DNA of 64,000 nucleotides from Phorcus lineatus (taxonomy: Eukaryota > Mollusca > Gastropoda > Trochida > Trochidae), in NCBI GenBank assembly GCA_921293015.1, contig OV121084.1, positions 25,730,946 to 25,794,945 of the forward strand. Direction: 5' to 3'. Below, one piece after another: positions 36,241-49,607 of the stretch. Every line of letters starts with the position of its first letter. Position 1 is the first letter of the stretch. Both the position numbers and the translations under genes were made by a program. The notes beneath the pieces are model-generated. The model did no database searches. It saw nothing but the letters and a program-made list of their open reading frames with translations, and was not told the origin of the DNA.

Positions 36241-36610
36241 AACCATGAGAGGGGAGATAACTCTAATCTCCTAGCAACGCCACCTGTCGGCGTGACTAAG
36301 CTTCTGCGATGGCGGAATACTGCGTGGAATTAAATATCTCATTTCAACGACGTATCTATTATGCTGGTGAATTCACTGGAACTAATTTCATTGTTGATGT
36401 AACAGGACCCCCACTCCTGATGCGGACAGCCATTCAACAATTACATAATCTCAGCAATTTGATTTTATTTGGTTACCAGTCACGCTGGGAATTTATTTGT
36501 CGGAAATGTACAATGATTTACTCATTACGCATCGGCAGTTCCAACGTTGGCTGCGACAGTTACGGTACGCGTTCGATCCGTGTACTGGGCCCATTAGCGT
36601 AGGATACGTA
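36241..36610 (+). other. Less AT-rich island with a 97-codon frame
   Basis: GGGGAGATAACTCT is at 36251-36264. A frame starts at 36309 with a strong start context (GCGATGG) and runs 97 codons to 36602, beginning MAEYCVELNISFQRRIYYAG. No domain is recognised, it has no upstream splice signal, and its length is within what chance produces over 64 kb. It may be an unrecognised exon, a conserved element or nothing. Confidence 0.25.
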
Positions 36611-39600
36611 CAACTCGTTAACTTTGCTCACTTCCATGGCGTGTTGCTTTAATGCTCGTCGAAGTCCTGATTAACAATAAAGTTACGTGTTGCCAAAAAA
36701 TAGCTACAGTAATCTGTGAATTTGGTTTTCATTTAACAATGAAACTGAATAATATTGAAATGATACATACCTTTATAGACATGACAAATCTATAACATCA
36801 ATCAAAAATGTATAACAATTTCATTTTTTATCTATATTCATAAAGTGTACCTGAACATCATATTTAAAATACGCAATAACCCTTTGCAGTGAATTTTAAC
36901 GACCAAACCCTTCACCTCCAAATTTAATATGAAGACAAACTGAATTACTCTAGTAAAATCTGACAAAGGTATTTGAAGTCCATTTGATCAGACCATTATT
37001 TATTTCGAACATATCTCCTTAATCTTCCAAAATATCCTTAAAAATAACCATCATATTTACAAATTCAAAAATGTTTGGATATTTTACCAAAGTAAATGGT
37101 TATACTACTTTATAGTGAGTTCCTGTAAGACATACTTCGTTTCTGAAGATTAATTTTCACATTAAATTTTTAAAGACATCTTTGAATCTGAAATTCAATT
37201 ATGTTTTCGTAAACGTTGCCAATTATGTGTTATAATATTAGATAATTATTGAAAATGCAAGTCTTTAATTTAGATGATATGAAAGTTAGAAAATTCAAAA
37301 AAAGCTGATTCATGTGACTTGTCTTCTTGGCCTAATATCCATTAGCCTCGAGTTTCAAAACACTCAAGATGAAAAATTGATTGTTGGTGTTTTTTCTACA
37401 ATTTCACTCGTTATCAATTTATCCAATCATTCTTAGATAGCGAGGCCTATGATATCAAATGGCCCTTTGAAATTACGTCATGAAGCAGGGGTCACATCAA
37501 ACAAAACGAAATTTACAAGAACTCATATTCAAATTAGCTGTTTTCAATTTCAAGTATTCCTCGATAAAATACGAAAACGTTTTGCGGTGCCATGGAATCA
37601 ACGTTAATTGCATAAGGGCCGGCGTTAAAACCTCCAAGCATATGGCTCCGTGATTAGCCAATCAGAAGCAGGGCCAGAGTCGGAACCGGTTCTGAGATTG
37701 ACGGCTGCCTAAGGTTTGTAAAACACGGCATGACAAACACTCATCCTGCTTGAGGGGTAAATCGGTGAACTTTAGTGCCCAGCTTTTTCTTTGTAATATT
37801 TCATTTCATGACATTTTATGATTGAAATTAAATGTGAATAGATGGTTGATTCTCTGCTTTGCCAACATGGATCAATCAACAATTGCTTGGTCTCATTTCC
37901 GGAAGAGGTTTTAAGAAAGTTCAGAAGTGTATTAAGTACGAGGGCGATATTTTGAGATTTGCAAGTTCTTTATTCTGCATTAGCAACGAGGAAAATACTT
38001 CATTAAAAATTATTTATAAAAAGAATTTGTTTTCTCATATTCATTTATTTATGGGCAATCATATTGTATCGTTAATAGATGAAACAATTCATGACAAAAT
38101 ATGTTTGTGCATTTCGATCAACAAAATACAAAGTGATCTAATTACTATAAGCAGTTAGAAGCATGTAGATTGTTTATTGCACATAACATCAAAGAACATT
38201 TTGATGCGTTTTGATCTCTTGGGTAATTGATAGTAATTGATGGTTATTCGGTTAAGTGGTATCATTAAGTTCTAACAGTTTGATATAAAACGGAAACAAA
38301 TCTTCAGTCTCCATAAACAGCCATCATACGTGAATAAACTTTGATACATACTTTACATAATATCAATATAATCAGAGCGACAATAGTGATATTCTGCTAT
38401 TGCTTGCAAGCTCTAAGGAATTGTTTCTATTGAACGGGCAAACATTCATTTATGTTTTGTTGTTTGTAATTTGATTTTTAGTAACGTAGTTGCTAGATCG
38501 ACTGCTCATTCCCGAGCCGGTGGATGCCTGCATGGTAATGTCATGGAGTTTATAGAATCATAAGGATAGAAGAACACATTTAACGTTTACACTGTGACTG
38601 CAAAATAATGAGGGCACACATTAAACATCCACTTAACATTAGATTGCGGACAACACAAAGTGATGTCATCATCACTCTCACAATTTCGTTTTTCAGTCGA
38701 TTTCAAGATTTCATTGGTGTTTCTCAGAGAAGGTTAGAGTATATGAATTAAAACCTTGATAAGTCGAACATTTAGATGATAGATCTCAAATTTGACAAAA
38801 AATTAAATAAATGAAAAGGAGACTGAAGTCAAGCTCTCAAATCTGCTAAATATTCATATGATTTTTGTTATTTCAAGTCTGGCTGACAGACTAAACTTCA
38901 AAATTCAGACACAGGAGTCTTCAGATTATTAGAAAGATTGATAAACCAAACATTTAAGACTTCATCAGTTTACTTGTATAATAATTGATACACATTTCGG
39001 TTAAAGGGCAAAGGTACATAAAACCAAATGTACCATGTACCATGTATCAACAGATGAAAGACTCCAGCCCGCTCAACAGTTGTTTCTGTCTCTCGGTGTT
39101 CAACGATCTCCTTGAAAAGAAATCTATTTTTAAAGTTTGTCGGAATTTATCAAGCCATTAATTCCTCCCAAGTGAAGTACTACTGCACAGAAACGAGACA
39201 AGTGTGTTATCAGAAGCAGCAAAGCGAGCGAAAACTTGAAAAAAAATCTAATAAAACATGAAGGTCCTTTAAGTCAATGTTGTGAGAACAAAATGAATTT
39301 CTGGCACGTTTGATTGAGGGGTTCAGTATGTTGTTGTCGGCAGATAAGAGGTTCCGGTCACTGCGTTTGCGATCGCACCATTGACCACACTCGTTTAAGA
39401 TGTCAGGAAAAAGAAATCAATATGTTCTTTTGATTTAGACGAGCAATGCTGTTGAGCTCCGAGCATCACCAGTATGAAATCGTCGCTGTGTGGAGTATTG
39501 GCTGTCAATGCTGAATCTGTTAGTCTTCTTGGCCGCTAGACTGACTTGAGATCTCTTACCGACAAATCATTCCCGGCCATAGCCTTATGATGAACATTCA

Positions 39601-41611
39601 TTTAATCCCTCCGGTTTGGAATAACGAAAATGGAACAAAATGTGATATAAATATATATTATTTGAAGTGAAGAAAGAAGAGTAATTCAATGGTTACGGGG
39701 CTGGGTGAGAGTCTTGAGTACTAGTTGACGTCAACGGCTTAACTGGTACATAATTCCTGTATGATTCATAAAGCACGGACTGCACATGCGCCACGAGCTT
39801 ACCCAGCGGTCCCCAGCACTGACGGCGTTTGAACGGGAGAATGTCTCATTTGGATACAAATGAGAACGGAATTTGTCTCTGGAGAGGAAATACTTTTTAT
39901 GGCTTCAGATCTCATGGGAACGATTTCATAAAACGTGCAAATCGTTTTAGAACTCTCTGTATCCCAATAGTGCACTTACTACTAATAACAGACACATTGT
40001 GAAAAGCCGCAATTTTCACCATAAGAAATAGTAAGGTGTGAAGTAATGCAATAAAGACAGACCATGATGACGCAATCAACTCGCTCTCAAACACGATGTT
40101 ATTTTAATTTGTCAATTTATTCCTTATTTTGCCTTTAGAGAATTTTGCATGCAGCGCTTAATTAATAGTTAGTAACTCTCTCTTTAGATACATGTATATG
40201 CGTTTAGGTAAATAATGGTTGCTGATTTATTTCAGTTCCTTGTTTCCGACCCAGAATTAGCATTTTTCTTGAAAGTGCAAGAAAATGGCATTTTCCTTTC
40301 TTACTTTTAGATCTCATGCGACAGACCGGCATTCATTTCAATCAAGATACGTTAAAAGAAGTGATGACGCAAAAATATTTGGTTACACGAAACACATAAA
40401 GCCAGAAATAATTGAAATGCCACTCAAGGAACCAAAGGTTTAAAACTATTAGATTTGTCTATGGAATAAAAATTCAGCAAAAACGTCTTGAAGTGAAAAT
40501 ATTATAGCCCTTTAATACTTATGGAATTTGACATTTTAGAATCATTTTAAAGCGTTAAAGTTTCTTGAGTTACGTAAAAATTTGATAGTTAGATGTAGGC
40601 TTGTCTAAAAGGAAGAAGAAGAAAACGTTATTTTTTTTAAAAGTGTCGCATGTTGTTGTCAGTGATATGAGCTAGATATGAACTAAAATACAAGATTCTT
40701 CGAGTATTATATGTTCTAAAACTTGGCTCTTTTAACCATGATTTATTCATCTATTTCCGGTGGTCAGCAGGGAACGGACATTTTAGGAAAGGGCTCATGG
40801 TATAAAGAGTATGGTAAGATCGACGAGAGAGGCTTATAGCGAGGGTATGATGAAACTCGGTGCCTCAAGAATTGCATTTTGATTTTAATCAAATGCATCT
40901 CGAGGACTAAACGTATATCATAGACCTCTCCGTAAAAGGGAAATTTCTTCATAACGTCATCGTGGTTGATTGGAATCGGAATAGCTTTTTTTCTTAGGGG
41001 ATTTGCATAAGTTGTCATATTAATTACACATGTTCACATATGATCCATATGTAGTTTATTTAATCCTGTGAGGAAAGTGCAAAACACCTTAGCTGTAGTA
41101 ATGTAAGAATTATTTCGAAACATACGCATATAGTTCCATCTTTTAAATTGGAACATCTAACGTAAAGCCGTTTAATCTCGGAAATATCATGATCGTTTTA
41201 TTCCATTGCAAAAGCTGTGTGAGGTCCCTCTAATAACTCCAAACGAATTGCAGTAATTCAAAAAAAAATTGATTGCATCTAATATGTTATCCGAGGTAAG
41301 AGGTAGGTAAATTACATGTCTGAATGTCTATTATACTTATTATACCGTGCATGTAATCATGTATGATAGTCCTTCCTGTAATTGCTTCATTACGTCAGAG
41401 TCTTCAAATAGGAAGTCGGGAAATCGTAGAAAAAAACATGGTTGCAAGGAAAAGGTAACAACAGAATCTTATATCTAATAAAAAACCAATATAAGTCTTA
41501 ATCAAGACCAGAAAACTTTTAAAATTTTAACGAAAGTCTAAAAAAATCTATTTTTGCACATGTACACATATGATTCATACCATATGTTTATCTCATCATA
41601 CTCCTAGGTCT
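36611..41611. other. Unique DNA, no gene
   Basis: Mostly AT-rich. 37610-37720 is less AT-rich and holds a CCAAT box (37658-37662, in TTAGCCAATCAGAAG) and a perfect Grainyhead-type AACCGGTT (37684-37691). 39300-39600 and 39720-39850 are further less AT-rich patches, with TGACGTCA at 39726-39733. A TCATGAAGCAGGGG fragment near 37479 resembles the end of the ~165-bp repeat. Confidence 0.45.
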
Positions 41612-41707
41612 AGATTTTTTAGGCTGTCTGAGTGCTAAGATATACAAAGGCCAATTTTGATGTATGATACCTACTACTATCATAGCACTAAGAGAGCTTC
41701 TAAATCC
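41612..41707. mobile_element. Hairpin MITE, copy 2
   Basis: GATTTTTTAGGCTGTCTGAGTGCTAAGATA on the left is mirrored by TATCATAGCACTAAGAGAGCTTCTAAATC on the right, with a ~40-base interior. It is the same type as 33514-33606. Boundaries are approximate. Confidence 0.5.
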
Positions 41708-42860
41708 ATGGCCAGAATATTACAATCTGGCGACTGGGATTCGTAGTTAATTGAATGCTAATGATACGGCCACTAACAGAATGCAATTACAAATCCAGAT
41801 GAAACCTACTGGAAATGATTAAAACAACGCTTGACTGCAGATATACCAATGGTTAGAGTAAGCTGTCTAAAAGGTGGAACCAAAGCAAGGGATTAGTTAC
41901 AGAATCTCGTTACCAGTAATCCAGTTTACACCAAACACAGTTATGAGATGGTAGCAGTTGGAACTTATTACTGTATGACAGCAGTGCTTGATGAGAGTGT
42001 GCGTATCGCGACCGCCATCTGTCTCTAGTGTTGACTCACCAGTATAAGCCGATTAGCTACATCCTTCACTGTATAATGACTAGGAAAAGTGGAGGATTCG
42101 ATAATTTGTGCAAGTTTTTATAACAATGATATCAAAGTAAGTTATTTTGTTGAGTCATCTGTTTGAAGGCCATAGAGAAATGACATACAAATGAACAGCA
42201 ATAAATCTGAATTTCAACTTCTTTACTTTTAAAATCACGGCATTTAGGAGCATTTGCTAACTCCCACGTGATGAAGGAGTAAGCGTTTACCCCGGAAGCT
42301 CGTGATTTCCACAATGAAGAAGTTGATATCCAGATCTCGCTGTATTTATTGTCAACGGCAATCTACAATTGAATCTTTTTCTACTTCCGTTACGCATATC
42401 AACGATTGCTGGATTTAACTGTTTATATTCGGGATTGGATGACTTTACCTTTCTTCCTAAACGCTTAAGTCAGCATTTTTCACTTATATGCAAACTATTC
42501 TTATGGAATCCAAGGTATTCCCGTCAAATTATTCTCAGTTTTATTGAATCAGAATCTATTTTTTCAATTGAGGAATTTCAATATTTGAATAATTTGTAAA
42601 TGATTCGAAAGAAAATGAGTCAAACACGTCATGTTTTGAAAATAAGACCTTGCCCCAGTACATTCCAGAATATTGGTGTTTCTTCCCTCGCCGCCTTTTA
42701 AAGTGCTACCTGGAATGAAAAGCAAATAACTGGAACAGAATTTTCCTCCCCCGCCAAGGTCGAGTAGCATACTGCAGGAACCGGGGGAATGCTATACCTA
42801 GTTGTTGTTGTTTACGTCGGTTACCTACTATTCTAAACCTATGATGGAAAGTCCCCGCTC
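41708..42860. other. Unique DNA, no gene
   Basis: Short frames on both strands at 42132-42770 show no domain. Nothing else supported. Confidence 0.5.
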
Positions 42861-43310
42861 ACGATGTGACGTAACTCCGCGCTACTGACTTTCCAGCTGT
42901 AACGTAAGCACTTTTTGTCGTTATGACGTCATCGTTGTTCTTTCTGGTTTCGCACTGAGATATCTTTATATCTGTTGTTGCTGCGGAATCTCCACCCTGA
43001 GTATGGGAAACAAGCCGAGGTCTTCTGACGTCATTGTAGGATTTCAGAACGAGGCTAGTGACGTCACATGCACGCGATAAACCGAGCCAAAATACATCAA
43101 TGAGCAGTTGGGAGCAAGGTCGAAAGAGTAGCGATTGTAACTTTCTCTTATCGGGTTTGAGATAAACACCAAGTCTAAAGTGGTTTATTTCTGGTAAAAG
43201 ATTTACGGACGGGTGTATCTTGTTGTGCGGATAGAGAGAGACGTTGAGTAAAGATGGCGTCTTGCCAGAAGATGTGTTGGGGGTCCCATGATTCATACAA
43301 GTTGTTGTCC
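42860..43310. promoter_or_regulatory. Island with three perfect CRE octamers
   Basis: TGACGTCA occurs at 42924-42931, 43026-43033 and 43059-43066, with the near-match TGACGTAA at 42867-42874. CREB/ATF bZIP dimers bind this palindrome, and clusters are typical of cAMP- or stress-responsive promoters. The DNA is less AT-rich than its flanks. The longest frame outside simple repeats (145 codons, minus strand, 42859-43296) covers it but has no domain or splice context I trust. Promoter or enhancer identity is inference. Confidence 0.45.
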
Positions 43311-45603
43311 GGAAAGTACTTGCGTCATGTCTGCACAGGTGGCTTAGATGAGCTTCTTATTATCCTGAAAGATTTGTGCAGTGCAGAGTATTCCCGTGTA
43401 GACCAGCTATTTAGATAACACATTACGGAGGCTGGAAAAATTTGTAATTATTATGTAGGGTGGTCTACATAACATCCCTTGGGCATGAGAGCATTTTACG
43501 CTTTCCATTCAAACCGACGACTGTTTCAAATGTTCCTTATCTTAATCATCCCTTTGGCGTATACGTAATGTACATTTTGGATTTTAAATAATTGTAGTTT
43601 GAAAAGTTCCTTATCTTTATATGCGTTGGACGGCGAAGGTCGCTTAGTTCAGAAGTCGTTATTAAACCCCTCCTTTAAAATGAAAACAAACTATCCATAA
43701 ACAGATAATTTGATCTGACATCCATAGTGTACTTTTGCATTTGAGAGAATAGTTTTGTTGTAATGCTTTGGCCAAGGCCCTGAAGATGCACCGTGCTTCG
43801 ATGGAGCATTTCGTTATGAGACTTATACAACTTATATATTATACAGCTGATGTGACAGGCACACATTTATTACGTCCGTCATATATAAATATATTGTACA
43901 TCGATAATGATGATATGTCCATTTAAGAGCGCAGTTTTGTTTGCTCATGGTTCTAAAGTGGACAACCGAGGGTTCGTAAAAACAAAAATATAGTGTATCG
44001 ATTATAGCTTGCACTTTTCAGTTTTACTACGCACACCTTGTTCAGTTCACTTTTATTGGACTTTCATGGGCTTTATTCACATTGCAAGACTTAATAATAC
44101 TTGACTATGGAAATACGTGGAAACCTGATAGTGCAGGGCTATGTCTTTTTCAAGATTTTCAGGCGAATTTATTACAATTTTCTATAGAATAGAATAGAAA
44201 AGGACATGGAGTCTCTTCTATATTTATTCCCTCAAGCTAAGGTATCAAGGTTAATAGAATAAATCATTTACGCGACGATTTACTGAAACATTACGCAACG
44301 ATGTACTGAAACTGATGTACTGAAAAGAGGAATAAAGAATTTAGTGCAATATTCATAAAAACACGATAATACCTGCACAACAACTCTGCCATTAGGAACA
44401 AGCATTCACAAAATCACGTGAATAGATAAGGCAGAGATTTCAATAATAGAATGTATTTTCTTGAAAAAAAAAATCTTTACATCATCGAAACCATAAGACA
44501 CAAACCTAGGCAGGGAATAGAATCTGGTTATGAACAAATGAAAAATACTTTCTTTTAAACATGAAAATCAAATGCATAATTATGAATTATGTATTTTGAA
44601 ATATTCAATCATTGCTCGACAAAGAAGGGGTACTAAAAAACTGTCATTATGAATAATATTTCCCAACATTCATGCACTCAGTGACAAGTGATCAAAAGGC
44701 TTTGTACGGAACCAACTAAGGTGTGCTTAAAGGGTGCAAATCCACCAAGCTGAAACAGGTAAAATTCAGGAAGAACTGCCGCAGCAGAAGACTCTAAATA
44801 TATCCATGCGCTCACGATTAGGTTATGACTCACTCGGTTCCACCGGAATTAGAGCCCGGTTCTATTTATACAACCATTCCAAGTATCACCAAGTCGTATA
44901 TATAGCATTACGTAAGTGTTATCCCCTTGAAGTCGAGTTGAGGCAAATCCATTGACGTAATCCTCGAGCTGGAAGTGATTATGGAACCATGGTTATATCT
45001 GGTTATAAAATGGGCTTGTTGATCTTGTGTATAATAGGCTGTTTAATTTTGAAATAAACTCTCTATTTCAAGCATGCTATAATAAGATAGAACTCATATA
45101 ACTCTACAAAGATAAGTTTTTAAAATGTAAATATTCTTAAGGAATATTTGCACATGCTTTCTAGGCTGTTTATTTTTGTGTTATTTTGATTATGACCAGC
45201 GTTACAGATAAGTAATTGTGATTAAGTAATTTTAGTTGCTTTTGTTGTTTAGAACAAAGAGGGTCTTAAATAAGATTTATAATCTAATATAAATGTAAGT
45301 TTTGTTTTTTAATAATGGCCTCAAGTGAATTCTTAAAATTTAAGTTTCTTGCACCAGAGAAGAGTATATAGTTCTTTTAAAAAATGGTATAAAACCAAGT
45401 TTGTGAAGAGATTTCGAAGATGTGATGTTATCGTAAGAATCTTTGAATAATCTTGGGGGAACAGATTCAAGTTTACTAATATATGATCAAAGTTTTAAGA
45501 TATAAATCTAAGTAACCAAATGGTTAAAATTCAACTGCAGTAATTGGTATTTTTGGACTATGTTTTCTTAAATCCCAGGAAACACAAACCTCAAATCACA
45601 ACA
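43311..45603. other. AT-rich unique DNA, no gene
   Basis: A short 22-bp-type tandem (ACGCGACGATTTACTGAAAC and variants, three units) lies at 44268-44326. GTGTTATCCCCTTGA is at 44917. Otherwise nothing. Confidence 0.5.
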
Positions 45604-45725
45604 TAGTCCTGCTTCATGACTAAGTTCTAAATAGGAGCCTTTAATAAGTCCAGGTCGTCATTTCAAGATTGACTTAATACAAAAAAGCATGAAGAAAAGT
45701 AAATTATGGAAGGAACAGTATTTTA
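45604..45725 (-). repeat. ~165-bp dispersed repeat copy
   Basis: Starts TAGTCCTGCTTCATGACT, then AGGAGCCTTTAATA, AAGATTGACTTAATAC and ATTATGGAAGGAACAGTA. It is shorter than the other copies because of internal loss. Confidence 0.7.
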
Positions 45726-47050
45726 ACTATACCATTGAATTCGACGAAAATGGTTTGCTGAAGTTCGTTGCTCCGGTCAGCATAAAACAATACTTCTATA
45801 CTGAATAAAACACGTAAATGGTAATATGTGCTATATACCCACAAGCGCATGTTTCCATAGTCAGTGCTTTCAAAGTCAGGATGTATAAGACCTATGATAT
45901 GGTTCTTTTAAATTGACTAAGTTGGGTTTTTTCTTTATTCACCATTCCATTACCAGAAATAGGCATTAGCTTGAAGATTAGCTTTGCACTCAACCATAAA
46001 CGTTTTTCTTTAAAAACGTCTACAATATGGGACGTTTTCCCTTTTAGCGTACATTATGACAAATCAGAATACTACACTGATGAACGAGGATTTACGGGAT
46101 TCATTCATAAATATGTTTCAAATCCATTTATGGGCTATGGTGTTTAACTTTTTACTGACGTCATTCTGTTCCAACTTGATCAAATTGCTGCTCATCATAA
46201 TACGGAACACTAGGTGTCAGTTGTTACTGTCCTACTTTTGTTTAAACATTTACCAAATTTTTGTTTTCCTACTTAGGTAAAAGGTAGTTTTATTTAAAAA
46301 AGTACATTCAATATGTACTGTCCGTAAATAGTGTGAAACGCGCTTATGGTTTTATAAATGGGCAAAGTAATAATTTCTTCTCAGTCTTAGATATTGTGGT
46401 GCATGATTGTCTTTTGACTTTAAAATATTTCTATTTCAATTCAAAGAGGTGACCCTTTGACGATGTAGGATTCTTTTTTTAATTCACAACCCTTGCAAAT
46501 GTTTTTACATTTTGCACAAGTATTTATAAAACAAGAGCTTTCTAGAATCAAAGTTGTGGTGAATTCTGATTTAAAACCAACAGGTCATGGTTTTGGCTTT
46601 TTCAATCATTTGGAATTCCAGGGAACAGTGATAATCTTTACGATTGCAAAATCTTTACTCAGCTGACCTGTATGTTGAGTTTGGTGTGACTTGCTCGAAG
46701 TGGTCATAATTGTTGTAAGTATCAGTGGAATAAAAAAACAACTTTTTTCTAAGACAACAACTTTTAACAATTTCGTACCATTGAGATGGAATTGTCATGC
46801 TGCAAGACTCCTTTGATGCCAAACTGCCTAGTGAATGTATGTGGTATTCTCTGGTAGTCACTCACCTAATCCACTAAAGGGCATTGTACCCGTGTTTACA
46901 TTAAACGTACATTCATCACTTTATCAGGTTGTGCGTACACCAACAGACACGAACGGTGGATTCCAAAGTAAATGAGTAACACCTCTCACCCCGACCCTCA
47001 TCCCCGTGTCTATGTGAAAGGCCATTACCCTCAACTCTCAAAGACTTTCT
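45726..47050. other. AT-rich unique DNA, no gene
   Basis: TGACGTCA at 46156-46163. A 74-codon hydrophobic frame at 46056-46280 looks like a translation of T-rich DNA. Nothing else. Confidence 0.5.
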
Positions 47051-47640
47051 CACGCTTCTCATCTAGTCAGGCTCATGCTCATACCTTTTAAGTTACCCCC
47101 AACAACACCCCCCCCCCTCCTTTCCAACCCCCATCTGCTGATGACAAGGCTGCATCTTCCCATGTCATCAACAGCGCTCACTATATACACGCACAGACAG
47201 GGTCTTCCTGATCCATTTCTGGAGCGAGATAGGTACAGAAATAACCAAGGATCCCCCGCGAACTTTCAGGATTCCATTCTTTATACCTCCCCAGACTGTG
47301 CTATAAATAGACTGTTTGTTTTGGGCTCCCTCGCTACCACTTGGTAGATGTGCTCCCTATATACCCACCGCCTGCCCTCCGCATCTCTCTGCAGAAGATG
47401 ACAGTATACTGGAGGAATTCGGACTGCGAGTCTGCGCTTACAGCCATTTCCACTTTTGGCGCGAACCCGTGCCTGGGACTTCGAGAACGAGGCTCCACGG
47501 TCACGTGATAAGCATTTCTGATATTGAAACAAATCGAAACGTGACGTCGAGTCATAGTAGTGTACAAAGTCTATTTGAAGGGTTGAAATTAATTGCGACG
47601 TTTCCTTCTTGCTTTTCTGCACGATTTGCGTCAAAATAGT
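47050..47640 (+). promoter_or_regulatory. TATA-containing less AT-rich island
   Basis: A clean TATA box, TATAAATAG, lies at 47302-47310, followed about 30 bp later by the pyrimidine-rich CTCCCTCGCTACC, a plausible initiation zone. Downstream, to 47560, the DNA is the richest in GC for several kb, with CACGTG near 47512 and GTGACGTC near 47541. Long frames run on both strands (107 codons plus, 117 codons minus) without a domain. It could be a promoter and first exon; the strand assignment rests on the TATA box alone. Confidence 0.3.
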
Positions 47641-48021
47641 GTTTGAAGTTATTCAAAAGTACATATATTTACTCTGTCAGTAGGAGTAAGATATACGATA
47701 TATCAATCACTGGGTTTTCTTTATTGTGATAATCTAAAACGATTCAAGACTTGCGTTATCTTTTTTTGATAAAACAGTCAAATATTGCATGGCGTTCATT
47801 GAACAAAAAAGCCCGTAAAACTGGAACGTAAATGATACAGATATGCATATATATAAACGTTAATTTTGTATATACAAAACAGATGATTACCTATAATAAG
47901 AAATATTTCTCTTTGAACTTTGATTATAATATAGTCTTTATTTTCAGCGGAATGTGCCGAACATAAAGGATAGACTATGTTGGTAATTTTACATCATTCG
48001 CCTAGAAACATAGTTGTCAAG

Positions 48022-48265
48022 CATAAACGTTGTGACAACGTTGTTTAACTGCAGTAACGTTGTTTCGCTTCGGTAATTCTACCTCTTCAATAACGTTATT
48101 TGACGTCAATGACGTATTTGCTTCAATAAAGTTATTATGCTTCAAAAATAAAGTTAATGCACTTCAAAAATAAAGTTAACGCACTTTGATAAAATTGTTT
48201 CACTTTGTTAACGTTATTCCACTTCAATAAAGTCGTTTTTCGTACATAACGTATTGTTTTCTTCA
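48022..48265. repeat. ~19-bp minisatellite
   Basis: About a dozen degenerate units of the form TAACGTTATTTCACTTCAA, 17-22 bp long, run head to tail. Several contain the palindrome AACGTT, and one unit contains TGACGTCA (48101-48108). Mid-array units carry an AAAAATAAAG variant. Confidence 0.8.
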
Positions 48266-48269
48266 ACGT

Positions 48270-49540
48270 TGCTGTCTGCTAATAATTTTGTTTGGTGACA
48301 CTGTCCTACGAAAATGCGTTTCGCTAAAACAAATATGTATTTTATGTTTTTCAAATGAACGAAATCTCCCAAGATTTTATTTTCATAGGTTTTGTTGCCA
48401 AACGTATCGAATTTTGTATTATTGAAACACCTGTGTGAAGGTATCATAACAATTACCAATCGCTGACTCATTTAGATATTCTATCTATTTACCAGATATG
48501 AATATCGAACTATTTATTAAAAGTGATTGATTGGCAAATTGTTCACCCTCACAAAGAATCCTTGAATGGCCAAAAGCCAAAGCAAGCGTGCCACTTTGCA
48601 GCAAGTCTAGAAAGTGTTGATTGAAATTAGATAGATGTTATTGTCTGCTTTTTTATGTTTTCATTTTGAAATGTGTTTCTAAAATTACTCTCAGATTGCT
48701 TTCCATAGTCTAAATGTACATGTATGACATCCTTAATTAACAGAATTATATCTAAAGCGATATGTAAGAATTTCAATAACTTAACAAAAAACTCAAATAA
48801 CATATAGAATGTATAAATGCAAAAATACATCATTCAATTTCTTTCATATTGCCAGCGATTCAATCTTGACAAACGCATAAACATTGGCAACGAAGGAAAG
48901 GCATACTTAAGCATACTTCAAAACAATATTTAACTTTTTTAAATTACGAAAATATACCGAGTGTGTTATACCGTACACAAGAAATCAATCAAGTTTTATA
49001 TGGAGTACACAAGAAAACCATTCAGATTAACATTAACCGGAAGTGTGAAGCGCCACCTTTATTTCCGTCGTGGGGAGATAACTCTCAAAGTTTCCCCTTT
49101 GCATTAACCAGACGAAGACGACAATTCAACAACCAATATCAGATAATGGAGTTTTCTTCCATTACATCTCACATTATCATCGACCTTCATTTCCATATAG
49201 ATCTATATCAATGCCCAGTGGCTACTTCAGTAAGTGTCACGTGTCGAATTGACCAATCAACCTCCCCAAGTGGTTTGAGGGTACCGTTATCTGGTGTATA
49301 TCAGGCCGCAAGGCTTGATTAGATAAACTAACTAGGTACTTCGCTTAAAGCTCTTCCAATCTAAGGACAGATTAAATCCAGCGATTTCCTGTCAAAAGGA
49401 TGGTTTCTGCACGACAGAGGGCGCTGTATCTTGTAATGAAGGTGATAGAGGCGGCACACGTGTTCTTTGATTGCTACTCTACAGATAGGTAATTACTTTA
49501 TTAATTTACCCTGGATGAACGCTGCGGAAGAGTTCGGAAT
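48270..49540. other. Unique DNA; island at 49030-49330
   Basis: The island holds GGGGAGATAACTCT (49072-49085), CACGTG near 49238 and GACCAATCAAC near 49250. A 119-codon frame (48963-49322) crosses it without a domain. The remainder is AT-rich. Confidence 0.4.
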
Positions 49541-49607
49541 ACAGAGAGAGCGAGAGAGAGAGAGACAGAGAGAGACACACACAGAGAGACACAGAGAGAG
49601 AGACATT

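Noticed and set aside
42859..43296. 145-codon minus-strand frame, the longest outside simple repeats
   Set aside because: No domain, no signal peptide and no supporting splice context. One or two frames of this length are expected by chance over 64 kb in six frames, especially in less AT-rich DNA.
47281..47639. Overlapping 107- and 117-codon frames on opposite strands as genes
   Set aside because: Both cannot easily be real, neither shows a domain, and GC-richer DNA gives longer chance frames. The block is kept only as a possible promoter region.
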